Assembly: GCA_943737045.1 (NCBI GenBank)
Contig: CALSFV010000002.1
Span: 1,922,001 to 1,986,000 of the forward strand
Source: Parapristionchus giblindavisi
Lineage: Eukaryota > Nematoda > Chromadorea > Rhabditida > Diplogasteridae
Length of the DNA stretch: 64,000 nt
Direction: 5' to 3'
The translations under genes were made by a program, and so were the position numbers. Below, piece after piece: positions 23,291-63,806 of the stretch. The stretch's first letter is position 1, and each line of letters opens with the position of its first letter. The notes under the pieces were generated by a model. The model was not told where the DNA came from. It worked only from the letters and a program-made list of their open reading frames with translations, and ran no database searches.

Positions 23291-24039
23291 GATTTGTCTA
23301 ACAGCCTCTGCTTGGTAAATCACAGAAAATCGGATAGATGATAGCGCTCCGCTAACTGTTCACTTGAAAATCCATGAGAGGGATGTGCGAATTTTACATG
23401 AATATTCACGAGTCTCCATCTTTAATTGCTTTTTAGCATTAATGAAACTTTCTTCATTACTTCAGTCATTGATCTAGGAAACTCATGACTAATTGTAAGA
23501 CGAAGAAAAATATTCATACAAAAGAAATTTGAGTTTTTCATTGTAATATTCTATTTTTTTGTTTAAAATTATTATAGAAGTGTGCATTACACTGAATTTT
23601 CATCTTTGTATGAATTTTCGTCTTTGAACTTGATGCGTTTCAATGCGAACTCGGATGGTGTCGGTACAAAAACATCTAGAAGTATCGTTAATTTTCTTTC
23701 TTTTTTTTTCAATATTTCCATCATGACAAATGAACAAAAGAACTTAATTCGGACTCGTAAGGTGTGACTGCGTGTGTAAGCAAATCAAATGCAACATCGA
23801 ATAAGAGTCTTTGTTGATTGATTATTAATTGGCCAGTCGTGGGTAATTTCTTTTTTTTTTAATTTAAAATTTAAAATAAATCATTATATAAAGTACATTT
23901 TAGTGATAGCTCCGTTTCCAAGCAACACACTGTAAATAAAAAGGCAATTTAAAAGGTAATTTAATCCCCAATTTCTTTAGAAATCAACAAAAAAAATTTA
24001 AGCAACAATTTTTTTTTGATTTTTTGTTACTTCTTTTTA

Positions 24040-24545
24040 AGTGAATCAATAGCAGATTAAGAGCGACTGAAACGACTCCTACGTAATTTATATTACTATA
24101 TTTAAATGTGTCCTTCCGGATGGCACATGACACACTCTACGCGATGCGGTCAGCGTTGCGGTTGGGCATCACCAAGGTTCCTTTAAGCCCAGTTCTTACA
24201 CATTTGCATATTAAACTGTTTGCTTTGCGGCGATTCTAATAATGGTTCATGATTATTTAAAACTGTTGCTCTTTGTGAGTGTCAACTAGGGTCGGTCGCA
24301 TTAGTGTATCCGAAGAAAATATTAATCACCTTTTTATTCATATATTCAAAATGACTATGGATTCATTTTAGTATTCTAACAAGCCTGCTCATTTGACCAG
24401 CCCTTGTTCCTATCGCAGTTGTTTATCCTCATCGAATTTATGCATGTACATGCTTTTTGCTTTTTTTTTATTAAAAAAACAGGATATTTACAGGTCACCT
24501 ATAATGATCGTACGAAGTGCAATACTTAAATTACGCTTATCCCCG
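24040..24545 (+). repeat. Left arm of a large inverted duplication
   Basis: Matches 28433-28945 in reverse complement over about 500 bases. Shared landmarks are accaaggttcctttaagccc, gcatattaaactgtttgc, ggtcggtcgcattagtgtatc and caggtcacctat. The arms enclose about 3.9 kb. Similarity is high but not perfect. Confidence 0.8.
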
Positions 24546-27500
24546 ACTTAGTACTATTTGGTAAGCGACTTATTGTTAGAAAGTGTCCGCGACTTTAGAA
24601 TTTTCCCACGGTCCACTCTCCTTCATTTTGTGGGCGGGGCTACAAATGAGAGAGAGGAGACTTCAGAACAAATTGACAAAAGACAATTGAACTGAATGGG
24701 AGTCGAACCAGCGACACTCCGATCCGAAGACAGGAGCGCTAGTATACCGTATGCAAACAAATCTTGCTATTTTCCTAAAATATATTTTTTTCTTTTTTTT
24801 TATTTCGATTGATATTTTGGCGTCGTTACGTAAGTTTTTCATTTTTTTTCCATTGATTTTAATTTTAGTAATTCCAGGCTACTGTCAATTCCGGGAGTTG
24901 TGTCAGTCCTCATGATTCGGCCTGATATTTTATCTAATGCAACGGATTTAAATTTTCTCATCAACTATTCAACACCAGGTTTAATTTATTTATATTTCGG
25001 TTCTATTTCTATTTTGCAGGCAGATACTTGTTGTTACTTGTTTGTTGTCGGGAGGTTGTCCATCGTCATCAAATAAGTGTTGTTCCCTGACTTTTGCAAA
25101 CCCCTGACCCTAAATTCATTACCCCTGCGTGAAAGTTGTGTAACGACGGACTATATCGTGGAGGCCTATTGTACTATCAGTCCATTGTCTGTCTACACCA
25201 GCTGTTTCATCTAAATGCAGGTAAAAATACACTTATTTTTCGTAATTACGTTTTTACTTTCATAATTGTTGATTGAATTGTATTATATATTTGACTGACT
25301 TCACCTGCGTCTACTCAGGGTTGTGTAGCGTTATAAGTCTTTGAATACGTTATATTATCATTTCATGCAAAAGACTTGCATTGATTTAAGATTTTCAGGT
25401 TCATGGGATCTTGTCGAACTTATTCTACATGTCCGTCTACTTCAATGATGGTTGTTCTGTCCTTACTCAACTCCTGCCTGGGACGTATGGAGTGCATATG
25501 CGGTTGTTTCATCTCCCGGGATTGTCGCTCGACATTTGTATTGTAAATATTAGACTGATGTTTGTTTTTAAATGTAACATTATGTACGTAAATAAAAAAT
25601 GTTCCCTAAGCCATGGCTTTACCGGGTTTATGTCTCAGCTTTCGACGATAGTGTTCCGGTTGGAGAAGGACTTATTGAGATGAATGAGAAATTGATAACA
25701 AAATCAATAAACCACTTAGTCTTGTCAGATGTTAGCTTGCTTATCTTTCGTTCCTTCGTCTGCGTGCCAGTCGTATCTCTCGACGTCGTCTTATCTTAAC
25801 TGAAATAAGATTTTAGTTAGAACATAAAATAAAAAATTAACGTTGACAAGGTATACGGTAGTTCTTTACGTTTTGGCGATTTGTCAATCGCATTGCGTAC
25901 GCGTCACGTTCGTTAACCTTCTTTTTGTTAACCATTTGACGAATGCAATAGTGCCGTTAATCTGGCTAACCAATTAATAATTTGTATTGCGTCCTTCAGT
26001 CCTTTATTCCTTACTGATTCAACCATAACTTAGTAACTTAGTAACTTAGTAGACTAAATAACCCTAGTTGATACTCTCTAAATAATATAGAAGACATTTG
26101 CCAAGTGAATTTAACATATGCTACAGCCATTGAGACCGATATAATGGAAATAACAAAACATGGTCATCACATACACATCGATATTCAACAGAATATAAAT
26201 TAAAATATTATATAATTAATTAAATTAAATTAATTAATTAATTTTTTTCGATGGATCGATTCGGCTATCGATCTAGGTGTAGGAAGCGTGGAAGTTGAAC
26301 ATGCCTTTAGTATCATGAAACTTCTCATAACGGACAAAAGAAGACGGATGCATATTTCGATATCATTTGTACATACGTCGCAATTATAAGGAGCTAAGAG
26401 ACGTGCAACTTATGATGGCGACACTGTCATGTCCATAAGGGAATGTATAAGCTCTGATAAACTTATCACACCAACACATCTATGCAGTAAATTTAGGACT
26501 ATTTTATCGTTTCAAGAAAAAAAATCTTACTCTGAATCAAGATCCAAGTCTGTTAGCTTCATGATTTTAAATTCATGTTCCCGAATACGATTAAAGAATT
26601 TAATAATTAAATGAATTATCAACTTACATGAAACTACCAACCATGCATACAAAAATCTATATTGGCATCTATTTCTATTGACCAAATGTGAGAGAATAAA
26701 GACCGCACCCAATTATAGAAAATAGACTAAATAGACAAAAAAATATAATCGTATATAATCCAGTAGCGGTTGGCACTAGCCGTGAAGGGCACTTCGACAG
26801 ATGGACATGGCATTCTTCGCAAGGAGCGTACTTACGTAGAAATGAACAAGGGACTACAAGAAGTTCACCAATAGTAGGGGAGTCACTGCCTTGTACATTA
26901 TGAAAGGCACACTGCTATCTTTCTTTTATATTCATCCATGGGAGCTATTAGACATAGAATCTACAGGGAAAGTAAAGGGAAAGTGCCAACACGGAAAAAT
27001 TTAACTCGGCACTTATTCCTATATTATTTCCCAAATGCGATAGAATAGATATCGTTTCCTAATCCATCATTAAATCAATGCGACGGAAACACACCTATTC
27101 CTTTTTTGGCTTATACATAACACCCCTTCTCATTATATGTGATGGAATAAATAAATAAATAAATCTCAGTGTAGATAGTGGACAACTTATTGGGCAAAAC
27201 AATTTATTCTCAGAAGTGGAAAAATTAAAATAAAATTTTAAAAATAAAAAGTGGAAAAAATTAAAATAAATTTTTTTCTCCTCGCCCTCATCGATATATC
27301 GTACCTAAAGAACTTTATATTTCCGATGAATTCTCATTTTCTATCACCTCCATTGTGTATTCGAAATTATTATTATATAAATTTTAATTTTATCATCATA
27401 CATTGTTAATAATAATTATTATTATAAGATATAGGCATAGAGAGCAAGGACTAAACGTCGACAAAAACAAAAGGGAAATAAGACTTGTTGAAACATTTTT

Positions 27501-28000
27501 ATGTTGTGTGATAAATAACAATAAAAATCTAGCCAACAAATCAATATTTAAAATAGCTGTGATTTACACTTTTTTAAATAGAATGAATTCATATGTTTTG
27601 CTCACTTGGCAAATGTCTTTTTGTATTGTTTAGAGAATAAATATTCATTAAACAGTTTCCCACTGACGGCCGGATCTTCACGTGAGAGTACTGGTGACTC
27701 TGACTTGGAAACAAGAAGTGATAAGCGCGAACAGTGGGAAAAATGTGTGTACAATGATACGAAGATAAAACACTAAATGTTTATCTGGCGAATGTTTACG
27801 TGAATACAAGAAATGATAGGGAAACACGGAGGGATCGAGCGATCCTTAACCCCTCTAGTGTTCAAAAAAAATAGAAGCTGGTATCTGTTCTGGACATCTT
27901 TGAGAGCTGTCCAGGATAAAGATAAAAATATCAATGTCTTACAATAAACGAAATTGTCCACTTCCCTCAACGGAAAGGTACACACAAAGATGAGTAATAG
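24546..28000. other. Gene-poor interior of the inverted duplication
   Basis: I see no gene I can support. There are possible short transcribed segments: tttcag at 25393-25398 precedes a 47-residue frame (ATG at 25403) with AATAAA near 25591. A tRNA-like fragment on the minus strand lies near 24690-24745 (T-arm-like ggttcgactcc). A LINE-type tail, gatggaataaataaataaat, is at 27140-27160. Confidence 0.4.
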
Positions 28001-28089
28001 AATTTATTGATGGAGTTGAAGTGGAGTAGAGTACGATGAAGATATAACGGATTGGAGTACGATGAAGGGACGGGGAAGTTGATGTCCAA

Positions 28090-28300
28090 TTACTCACTGA
28101 CGTGAGGATTCTTGGAGCAGAAGGCGACATTATGCGGTTGACGACAGATGAGACAGAAGGTCCTCGAGAACTTCCAGTTTTTGTGGATTGTGTACTTCTC
28201 GGGCAAAAGACAAACTTGACAGATTCCTTGTTCTTTAAGGATCTCTCTACGATCTCGACCGTATAATATGACATTCGTGGGAATAATGTCTACCCTGTAC
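28090..28300 (-). CDS. Terminal exon with zinc-knuckle, BEL/Pao gag-like (partial gene or relic)
   Basis: On the minus strand a good acceptor (ccggcag) opens a frame of 69 residues, YRVDIIPTNVILYGRDRREI onward, that ends in TAA at 28092-28090. It holds CQVC and later FCLICRQPHNVAFC, a Cx2Cx3Hx4C cluster. The run RREILKEQGICQVCL followed by such clusters resembles the gag zinc-finger region of BEL/Pao retrotransposons, judged from memory. AATAAA lies about 85 bases downstream. An upstream exon with DLLQRYGDALTQFPEMES (about 28330-28400) is possible, but its phase does not join simply. It could also be an unrelated nematode gene. No protease or reverse transcriptase is seen nearby. Confidence 0.4.
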
Positions 28301-28432
28301 CTGCCGGAAAGAACATTTAAAGTTCTTTCTTACTCTTGGATTCCATTTCAGGGAATTGAGTCAAGGCATCTCCGTACCTTTGTAATAAGTCCTCTGAAAA
28401 AGCAGAGGTCTCTTGACAGAGGTTGCAGCTTA

Positions 28433-28945
28433 CGCATAATTTAAGTGTGGACTTTGATGGTCAGTATAGGTGACCTGAAAATATCCTTTTTTAAACGCTT
28501 TTAAAAAAAATGTTCGTGCATAAATTCGATATAACGCGAGGATAAACAATATTTAAGGGGGACTAGGGCTGGTCATAAGAGTCGGTTTATTTGAATACAA
28601 AGATGAATCCGTGGTCACTTTGAATACATTTTAATTTTTTTTTTAAATATGATTAATTTTTAATAAATAGTGTATCCTTATATTTGAGACCGACCTTGGC
28701 GGATACACATAAAGAATAATACTTGTAAATTATCATGAATCAATCATAATTGAGCAAACAGTTGAATATGCTAATGTATAAGAGCTGGGCTTAAAGGAAT
28801 CTCCAAGGTAGAAGCGCTACCGCAACGCTGACCGCATTGCGTGCAGTGTGTCATTTGTCATACGGTAGGACAAATTCGAATTTAGTAATGTAAATTATGT
28901 AGGAATCCTACCAATCGTTCCTATTCTACGATTCACTTAATAAAA
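28433..28945 (-). repeat. Right arm of the large inverted duplication
   Basis: Reverse-complement counterpart of 24040-24545. The zinc-knuckle exon lies just inside it. Confidence 0.8.
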
Positions 28946-29927
28946 ATTCATACAAACACATACTGAAAAGGGAGTTTTTGTAGATACAAGAAAGACACAG
29001 AATTCCAAAAATAATAAAATTAAAAAAATTACTCACAAGTGCCAAGTGTAAGGGTAAGGGTAGGTACTATGTAGAGTAAGGGTAGGTATGCTACCTGCCT
29101 GTAAGCAAAAATTTCATTCGATAGTCAGTACAACACAAAGGAGCCGTCCACGAATGAAATACCTCATGATCCCGATCGATATTCCCGACTCAGAAGTAAG
29201 CTTATCTTCCCCTTGTTTAACCCGTCTGCTCTCATTCCTTTGCTTTTCTCCATGCTCTGTACAGTCCCTCCAGCACAAAAGGTGGTACACCCTAAGGGCG
29301 ATCTACCGTACATATAAAAGTTTTGGAAAAAATCCCAATGAATAAATCCATCAATCTTCCGAAATTCTCATTGGTACTTTCTCCACATCTTATTCTCAAT
29401 CAAAAATTCAACGCTATAATATAATGCATCAAATTCCGTGCCAAGAGAGAATCTTTTATTCGGTTAAAGGTGTTCTTGATTTGTTGTTAAGGTTCATTCA
29501 AGATATTTCTCCTGTGTCTCCGACCCCTTTTCACAGAGCCAATGACTTCTCATCCGCGACTGAGACCTTATCCATGACTGAGTTATTCCTAAAATTATTT
29601 ATTTATTTTGTTTATGCACAGGTTTAGCTGCAAATAAAGAAATTTAATTTTTACATTAAACGAAACTAAGAAAAGCCTTCACATAAAAAAGTCGAATTAG
29701 TGTTTGAATTCATTGAAACAAATATAAAGGTAGCTATAGCATCGCTAGAAAGTTGCATTCGCCAAAAAAGTTTATATTAATCATACTTCGGTTCAAGTCC
29801 TTTATTCATCTTCTCGTTATTCTTGGCAGCTTTCCTCCGTCGGGCACATATCTATATAATTTAATTTAATGAAGTGGAATCATTTGAAAGAACAGGATGT
29901 GCAACAACAATATGTTTTCTGTATGTA
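28946..29927. other. Region without a recognised gene
   Basis: Short open frames at 29088-29345 and 29424-29627 have no recognisable motif or convincing splice context. Confidence 0.5.
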
Positions 29928-31377
29928 CAGTAGCGGTCAAAAGTATTCGCCCAAAACTTTGCAATGTAATAACTTTTGACTCAGATGAGCAATCGGGCTC
30001 ATCTTTTGATAGGATACTATGGTACTAGTGGTCCAATCCAACTCCCGTTGTAATGATTCGTCGTCGTACTATTGTGTAGTGATCCTGGAGCCCCTCTGTA
30101 CTTACTCAGCGATAATTATTTCCTCAGCTGGGTTTTTCTGAGACTTGTTGTTAACAGTGTATGAACAACATTTGCTGATGAGTAGAATCCGCTATGCCAC
30201 CCATTCGGGCCAGTTCATTCCTGTGAGAAATTCGAAATTTTCGACACCCTTGAATTTGGGCAAAAATGTCATAACTTTGTGTTCAGTGAAGCTGCAGGCT
30301 CCAAACATGGCAGAGGTAATAGTCCATGTGTGACACAAACCATGGCGGAGTATGAGCCCGATCGGTTTAATTTTGAAAAATTTCGAAAAATTATTTTTCT
30401 AATTTTTCGAGGTACAGGAAGTACCTGATCAGGATACTTTCTATTCAGTTCAACAGCCAGATGTCTTCTATATATAGTAGGCGACAATTTACTATTGTTT
30501 CATGAAAGCGCGAGTTCTTCGAGAGAAGTTATAATTGGATAAATGAGGTAGAAAATAGTAAGGACAGGAATTTTCTGGACATCAAAAAAAAATAAAATGA
30601 TTTTTTAGTGAACTAAAAGAACATCGATAGCGATTCTACTATATGGATAATCTTCTGTCTTCATGATAATTATCGTGGCAATGTCTGAGCCTAATCGGAC
30701 AAATTCTGAGAATTTTGAAAAAAATAGTGACAAAAATCATTACTATTTTCTACCCTCGTTTATCCAATTATAACTTCTCTCGAAGAACTCGCGCTTTCAT
30801 GAAACAATAGTAAATTGTCGCCTACTATATATAGAAGACATCTGGCTGTTGAACTGAATAGAAAGTATCCTGATCAGGTACTTCCTGTACCTCGAAAAAT
30901 GATTCAAATAAATTTTCGAAATATTTCAAAATTAAACCGATCGGGCTCATACTCGGCCATGGTTTGTGTCATACATGGACTATTACCTCTGCCACGTTTG
31001 GAGCCTGCAGCTTCACTGAACACAAAGTTATGACATTTTTGACCAAATTCAAGGGTGTCGAAAATTTCTAATTTCTCACAGGAATGAATTGGCCCGAATG
31101 GGTGGCATAGCGGATTCTACTCATCAGCAAATGTTGTTCATACACTGTTAACAACAAGTCTCAGAAAAATCCAGCTGAGGAAATAATTATCGCTGAGTAA
31201 GTACAGGGGGATTCCAGGATCACTACACAATAATACGATGACGAATCCCAACGACGGGAGTTGGATATGATGCCCACTAGTACTATAGTAACCTGCCAAA
31301 ACATGAGCCTAATGGCTCATCTGAGTCAAAAGTTATGGCATTGCAAAGTTTTGGGCGAATACTTTTGACCGCTACTG
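29928..31377. mobile_element. Non-autonomous Tc1/mariner-type foldback, 1.45 kb
   Basis: Inverted ends CAGTAGCGGTCAAAAGTATT are flanked by TA at 29926-29927 and 31378-31379. Arms of about 600 bases mirror each other, and the same 72-residue frame appears in both. It ends 82 bases beyond the stop codon of the giant gene. Confidence 0.9.
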
Positions 31378-31459
31378 TAAATTCAAGCAAGTGTTTTTCA
31401 ATCATTCAATTTTCAGATTGCTCTAATGTTTGCACGGTTAACTCTGAAAATTGAATTGA

Positions 31460-59881
<28,422 letters not shown>

Positions 59882-59888
59882 CTGAAAA
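59882..59888 (-). promoter_or_regulatory. Probable trans-splice acceptor at the giant gene's start codon
   Basis: On the minus strand ttttcag ends directly before the ATG that opens the signal peptide. In nematodes this is the usual look of a spliced-leader site. It could instead be the acceptor of an upstream non-coding exon. Confidence 0.55.
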
Positions 59889-62114
59889 TTGATAAAATTT
59901 ATAATAGTATTTACAAAGATAAGAATATTATAAGGATTTATTTGATTGATAAATTTGAAGGAATAAATTAATAAATACGAAAAACATTCATTTGATTAAA
60001 ATTTGCATTGATGATTTCCATCAAAATTTTCTTTTACAGATTCGCAAACCAATATGCCACGAACATTCCACTAGTATCATAAGATGAACTCACTTTAGGT
60101 CAAACGTCGGAGATATTCGGAGAGATAATCAGAAACGACCGTTTGAAAGCAAATGGAGGGAATGAAATGGATAAAATGAGATTATCAGATATGAGTGCAA
60201 TGAAGCATACTTTCATGCAAATTATATTTATTTATTTAAAAATTATATAGTAAAGTATATTCGATACAAGGCGAGATACTCGTATATCTTTCGCTTAATT
60301 CTGACCACCATGTAGGCCCGATAATTCTTGACAGATCATCCCGTCATCTTGGTGGAGGACGTCCAGCACCACGAGAGCGGGATATTAAAAAAACACAGAT
60401 ACCGTGACGCGCACCAATTTTTCCAATATAGGTATACATGAAAGCGTTTGCCGCAAATGTGACATCACAAGCGTAGGCAGAGGCTTTTGCCTGAAATCCT
60501 CGCTTGTGGCGTCACGTTTGCCTGCAAACGGTTTGCGACCAATCATGGATATACAGAATACCTCACATGCATCATTTTTATTCGTACAGTTTCATTGGGC
60601 TCATCTTTTCTGATCCCATGAATTTAGTTCATTTTTGAATTACCGATAACTTGACATACGCATTTTTGCGCATCTCGCATCTCCCTCAGTGGGAGATCCC
60701 CCAGTAAGACATTAGAGAGAATACAGTGGCCGGATAGCTTCACTTTGATCTCCAAAATATTTTTACATCGAAGTGACGACAAGCACAACCCCACTATTTT
60801 CCTTTTTTCAACGGTTTTTTTTTTCAAAACTTAAAGTGCACTTTTAAATTGCCACTCGAAGTGTACTTTAAGTAAATTTTAAGTGAAATTGCTTAACGTA
60901 GCGAACTGTAGTGAAATTTTAATCTAATACTTCCCACTGTATGTATATTGTATAAAAGAATCAAATGTAGTGAAAGTAACGCACAATTTTTTTCTGCCTT
61001 ATGTTTTTTTTTTAAATTCTTTTGGTTATTTTGAATGGAAGACATCGCAAGATCTTGTATCTTCTTCTTCTTCTTCTCGATGTGTGAGTCGTATGCTGAT
61101 GGACTGTGAAGATAATGGCAAGGACAAGAGAACGTGTCGTTGTCTGTCTCGCTCTCTCTCATCGCGCTCTCTCATCCTTTCTCACTTTCTCTAGATCGTT
61201 CTATTCGATCAGTTTTCACGCCATATGAGCGAGTATGAATAGAGAATCTTGTCCTTTGAATAGTACCCACTATCTCTTTCGTTGGTTATGAAAATTCTCC
61301 GTATTTTTTCTATTGCTTTAATGCGATGCTAAGTTAGAAAAATAAAATAAAATTGAGTGGACAAAATAAAATAAAATAGAGTGGACATATGTTTTCTCTG
61401 TTCTCTCCTCTTTCGTTATTTATGTTCAACTATTTCCCAATCTTTCCTCTAACTATGAAATAAACTCATTTTGCGTCCCATAAATTAATTCATGTTTCGT
61501 TTCACTTCTCGTTTCTTTTAATCGTGCAAGTGTTTTCCACTTCCACCGATGTCACTCTTCTCCGAACCTATTTTCCCCCGTTTTCACAACATCAGCTTCT
61601 TAATTAATATTTCATAATTTCAGGCGCCTATATCGCCTTCATTATGCGTGATAGCTTTGATATATGAAAAGTGAAGTCAATATTAAAGAAAAATATGAAT
61701 ACAGACATTTGAGGTAATTTTATTTGTAATGTTAATTAGCTAATCTGTAGGAATCAATTAATTTCACAATGTCATTGAGCAATCAAAAAAATTAGCTATG
61801 TTAATATTTACATACATAATCTTTATTTTCCAACATTTAAAATTCAATTCTATATTAATTATTATTTAAAACTATTTTCAAGATACCTTTCGGTTTCTTT
61901 TTCATCTTCACGCCTTTGAATTCAAATTTATACAACCTGCAATAAATCTCTTCCAACTTATATCTATTCTTATTCTTATTCTTATTCTTTATTCCATCAT
62001 AATATGCATAACAAGAAAAATAAGGATATAAAGGGAATGATGGATGTCCGTCGCTAATGATAACCTATATATCTGATATCTAGATAACCATTCGGACTGA
62101 AGACGTGGCGCCAT
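59889..62114. other. Intergenic region upstream of the giant gene
   Basis: No gene supported. It contains a MITE relative (about 60440-60555), a short AGTCTACTTAAAG-family remnant (60830-60890), a ct-rich stretch (61060-61200) and two aaaataaaat repeats near 61345. The giant gene's promoter should lie in the left part. Confidence 0.5.
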
Positions 62115-62230
62115 TTAAAGGGAGCGTTACCTCACTCAATGGTCTCTTCAATGCGCACACTATTTTTCTGTTCTATAACAACGAGAGAGCATTGCGAAGA
62201 GACCATTGAGTGAGGTTACGCTCCCTTTAA
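62115..62230. mobile_element. TTAA-type MITE, family 1
   Basis: Ends ttaaagggagcg and cgctccctttaa with a near-perfect foldback. Confidence 0.85.
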
Positions 62231-62367
62231 GTACATTCTAGTCGCCTTCAAATTCCTACATAAATAGTCATTCCTACAACTAGTCTATCATTCTTCAGTA
62301 ATCATTTTAGTTCATATTTATATGTTCCTACATTTCTCTTACTTATTACTTTTTTTTCAGAATCGCC

Positions 62368-62690
62368 ATGCAGCTGGATGAGTATGTGGAGATCCACTAT
62401 TCATTTTATAGAGAGCTCTCATTCTTCCTTAAGATGGTCGTGATGAACCATATACTCCAAAATGTAAGAGTGTTCGTCACCCCCTTCGGGTTAGTTATTT
62501 ATTTATATCTTCTTAGCATTAATTTTTGTTTAATTTTAGAGACAACCCCATTGTACTGCTCGCAGATACCCATGCGTCAACATTCGACGGTCACTACACA
62601 TACCGGTGTCGAAGAGGACTTCAAACAGTCGTCAGAAATGCCGAGAGGAGATTGGGGTTCACCCCGAATAGGAGCAACCCTCTCATCCGC
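62368..62690 (+). CDS. Short gene of unknown function, two exons (5' end uncertain)
   Basis: Exon 62368-62489 joins 62540-62690 (donor gg|gttagt, acceptor ttttag) to give 90 or more residues: MQLDEYVEIHYSFYRELSFF..., then a second exon with DNPIVLLADTHASTFDGHYT and NAERRLGFTPNRSNPLIRGGG region. The frame then meets TAG at about 62698-62700, or splices at gtg|gtgggt. The frame is open upstream to an acceptor (ttttttcag at 62359), so earlier exons are possible. I do not recognise the family. The unspliced 185-residue frame over the same bases is less convincing because it runs through the intron. Confidence 0.45.
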
Positions 62691-63140
62691 GGTGGTGGGT
62701 AGCACTTCGTGGAACCCTTATCCGTGTGGTAGAAAGGTAATTTTGTTTTTGTTTCTTTTAAATATTATCTGCAATATGTACATTTACAGAGGAATCCGTG
62801 ATTCTGAAGGTGTTCTGAATGTCAATAAACTATTGTTGATAACAGGTTACTGTATCACATATATATATAGTACTCAAACAACCATACTGACAACATTATT
62901 TAATAACTCAACAGGAACAACATAACTCAGTTTAGTTTTATCAGATGATATTCAAAATGTAGGGTATTTCTTTAAAAAAGTAATTAGCTGAAACATTGCT
63001 TAGTAAATTCTGGTAAATGAGACAACGACTAGGAAGGGTAATTAGGGTTTTAATTGTGAATGGGTCAAAGATTGATACTGAACTACCACTTTGAATAAAT
63101 GTTTTTAGAAAATTTAATAATGTTTCTCCTATGTCTTCAC

Positions 63141-63557
63141 CAGGGCTGTGCGGCATGGCCATGTATGCCGTTTATGCCGGTGTTTCCATGCCACTTATGC
63201 CGTGCCGAAAACGGCATGAAATTTTTTAATATTTTCGGCATAAACCTACTAGTAATTTCGCAAAATTTGAGTGTTTTCAACATTAAAGGTACGCAAAGGG
63301 AGTTTTTTCCAGGAGTTTTTCAGCGTTTCTACTGAAGGTATACTGTAATTAAATCTTTAAAAATGATTAACACATCTTTCGAAAAGCTTTTTTAGTCTTT
63401 CTCTCATAACGCATTCTTATAGAGTGAAAATCAGAACAATAACGAATTCTACACTTATGCCGAATATGCCGTTTTCATGCCGAAACATGGCGAAAAATAT
63501 ATTCAGCTTATGCCGTTATGCCGTATGCAGAAAATATTCTCATGCCGCACAGCCCTG
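63141..63557. mobile_element. hAT-type MITE with exact 8-base target duplication
   Basis: Ends CAGGGCTGTGCGG and CCGCACAGCCCTG are inverted. GTCTTCAC stands at 63133-63140 and 63558-63565. The subterminal parts are built of atgccg-containing units. Same terminal sequence as 55531-56031 but a different interior. Confidence 0.92.
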
Positions 63558-63806
63558 GTCTTCACCTCTTTTAAAGTGTATAAAAATGAATTTTCTGGAA
63601 AAGACAAAGTGCGTGTTAACTACAGTTTTATTAGTCGAGGTGGCAGGATCAGGCGGAATAGCGATATTCATTCCTACTAGTTAACCCTTATCTCTTTCAT
63701 TGTTATATATTAGATATCATGACTGAATTATAAGAGAGAGTTGGCCTCAAGTGGAGAGTCTAGACAAAGTCCATAAATGAGTATACCTTTATCATCATTT
63801 TCTGTT

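Larger units (their letters stand above)
15729..24130 (+). repeat. Right unit of the tandem gene duplication
   Basis: Direct counterpart of 1842-11062; see that entry for landmarks. Confidence 0.85.

Noticed and set aside
24690..24745. Possible tRNA gene on the minus strand
   Set aside because: It has a T-arm-like ggttcgactcc, but no convincing A box and no foldable cloverleaf.
25403..25546. Small cysteine-rich secreted peptide (MGSCRTYSTC...)
   Set aside because: It is a single short frame after a possible acceptor, with no signal peptide, no joined upstream exon and no known pattern.
24546..28432. LTR retrotransposon bounded by the 24040 and 28433 repeats
   Set aside because: The repeats are inverted, not direct. 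No TG..CA ends, primer-binding site or polymerase were found.
30269..31033. 72-residue frame found twice (MSPTIYRRHL...)
   Set aside because: Both are arms of the 29928-31377 foldback.
62368..62925. 185-residue single open frame
   Set aside because: It runs through what looks like a real intron. The spliced frame in phase with exon 62368-62489 is more protein-like.
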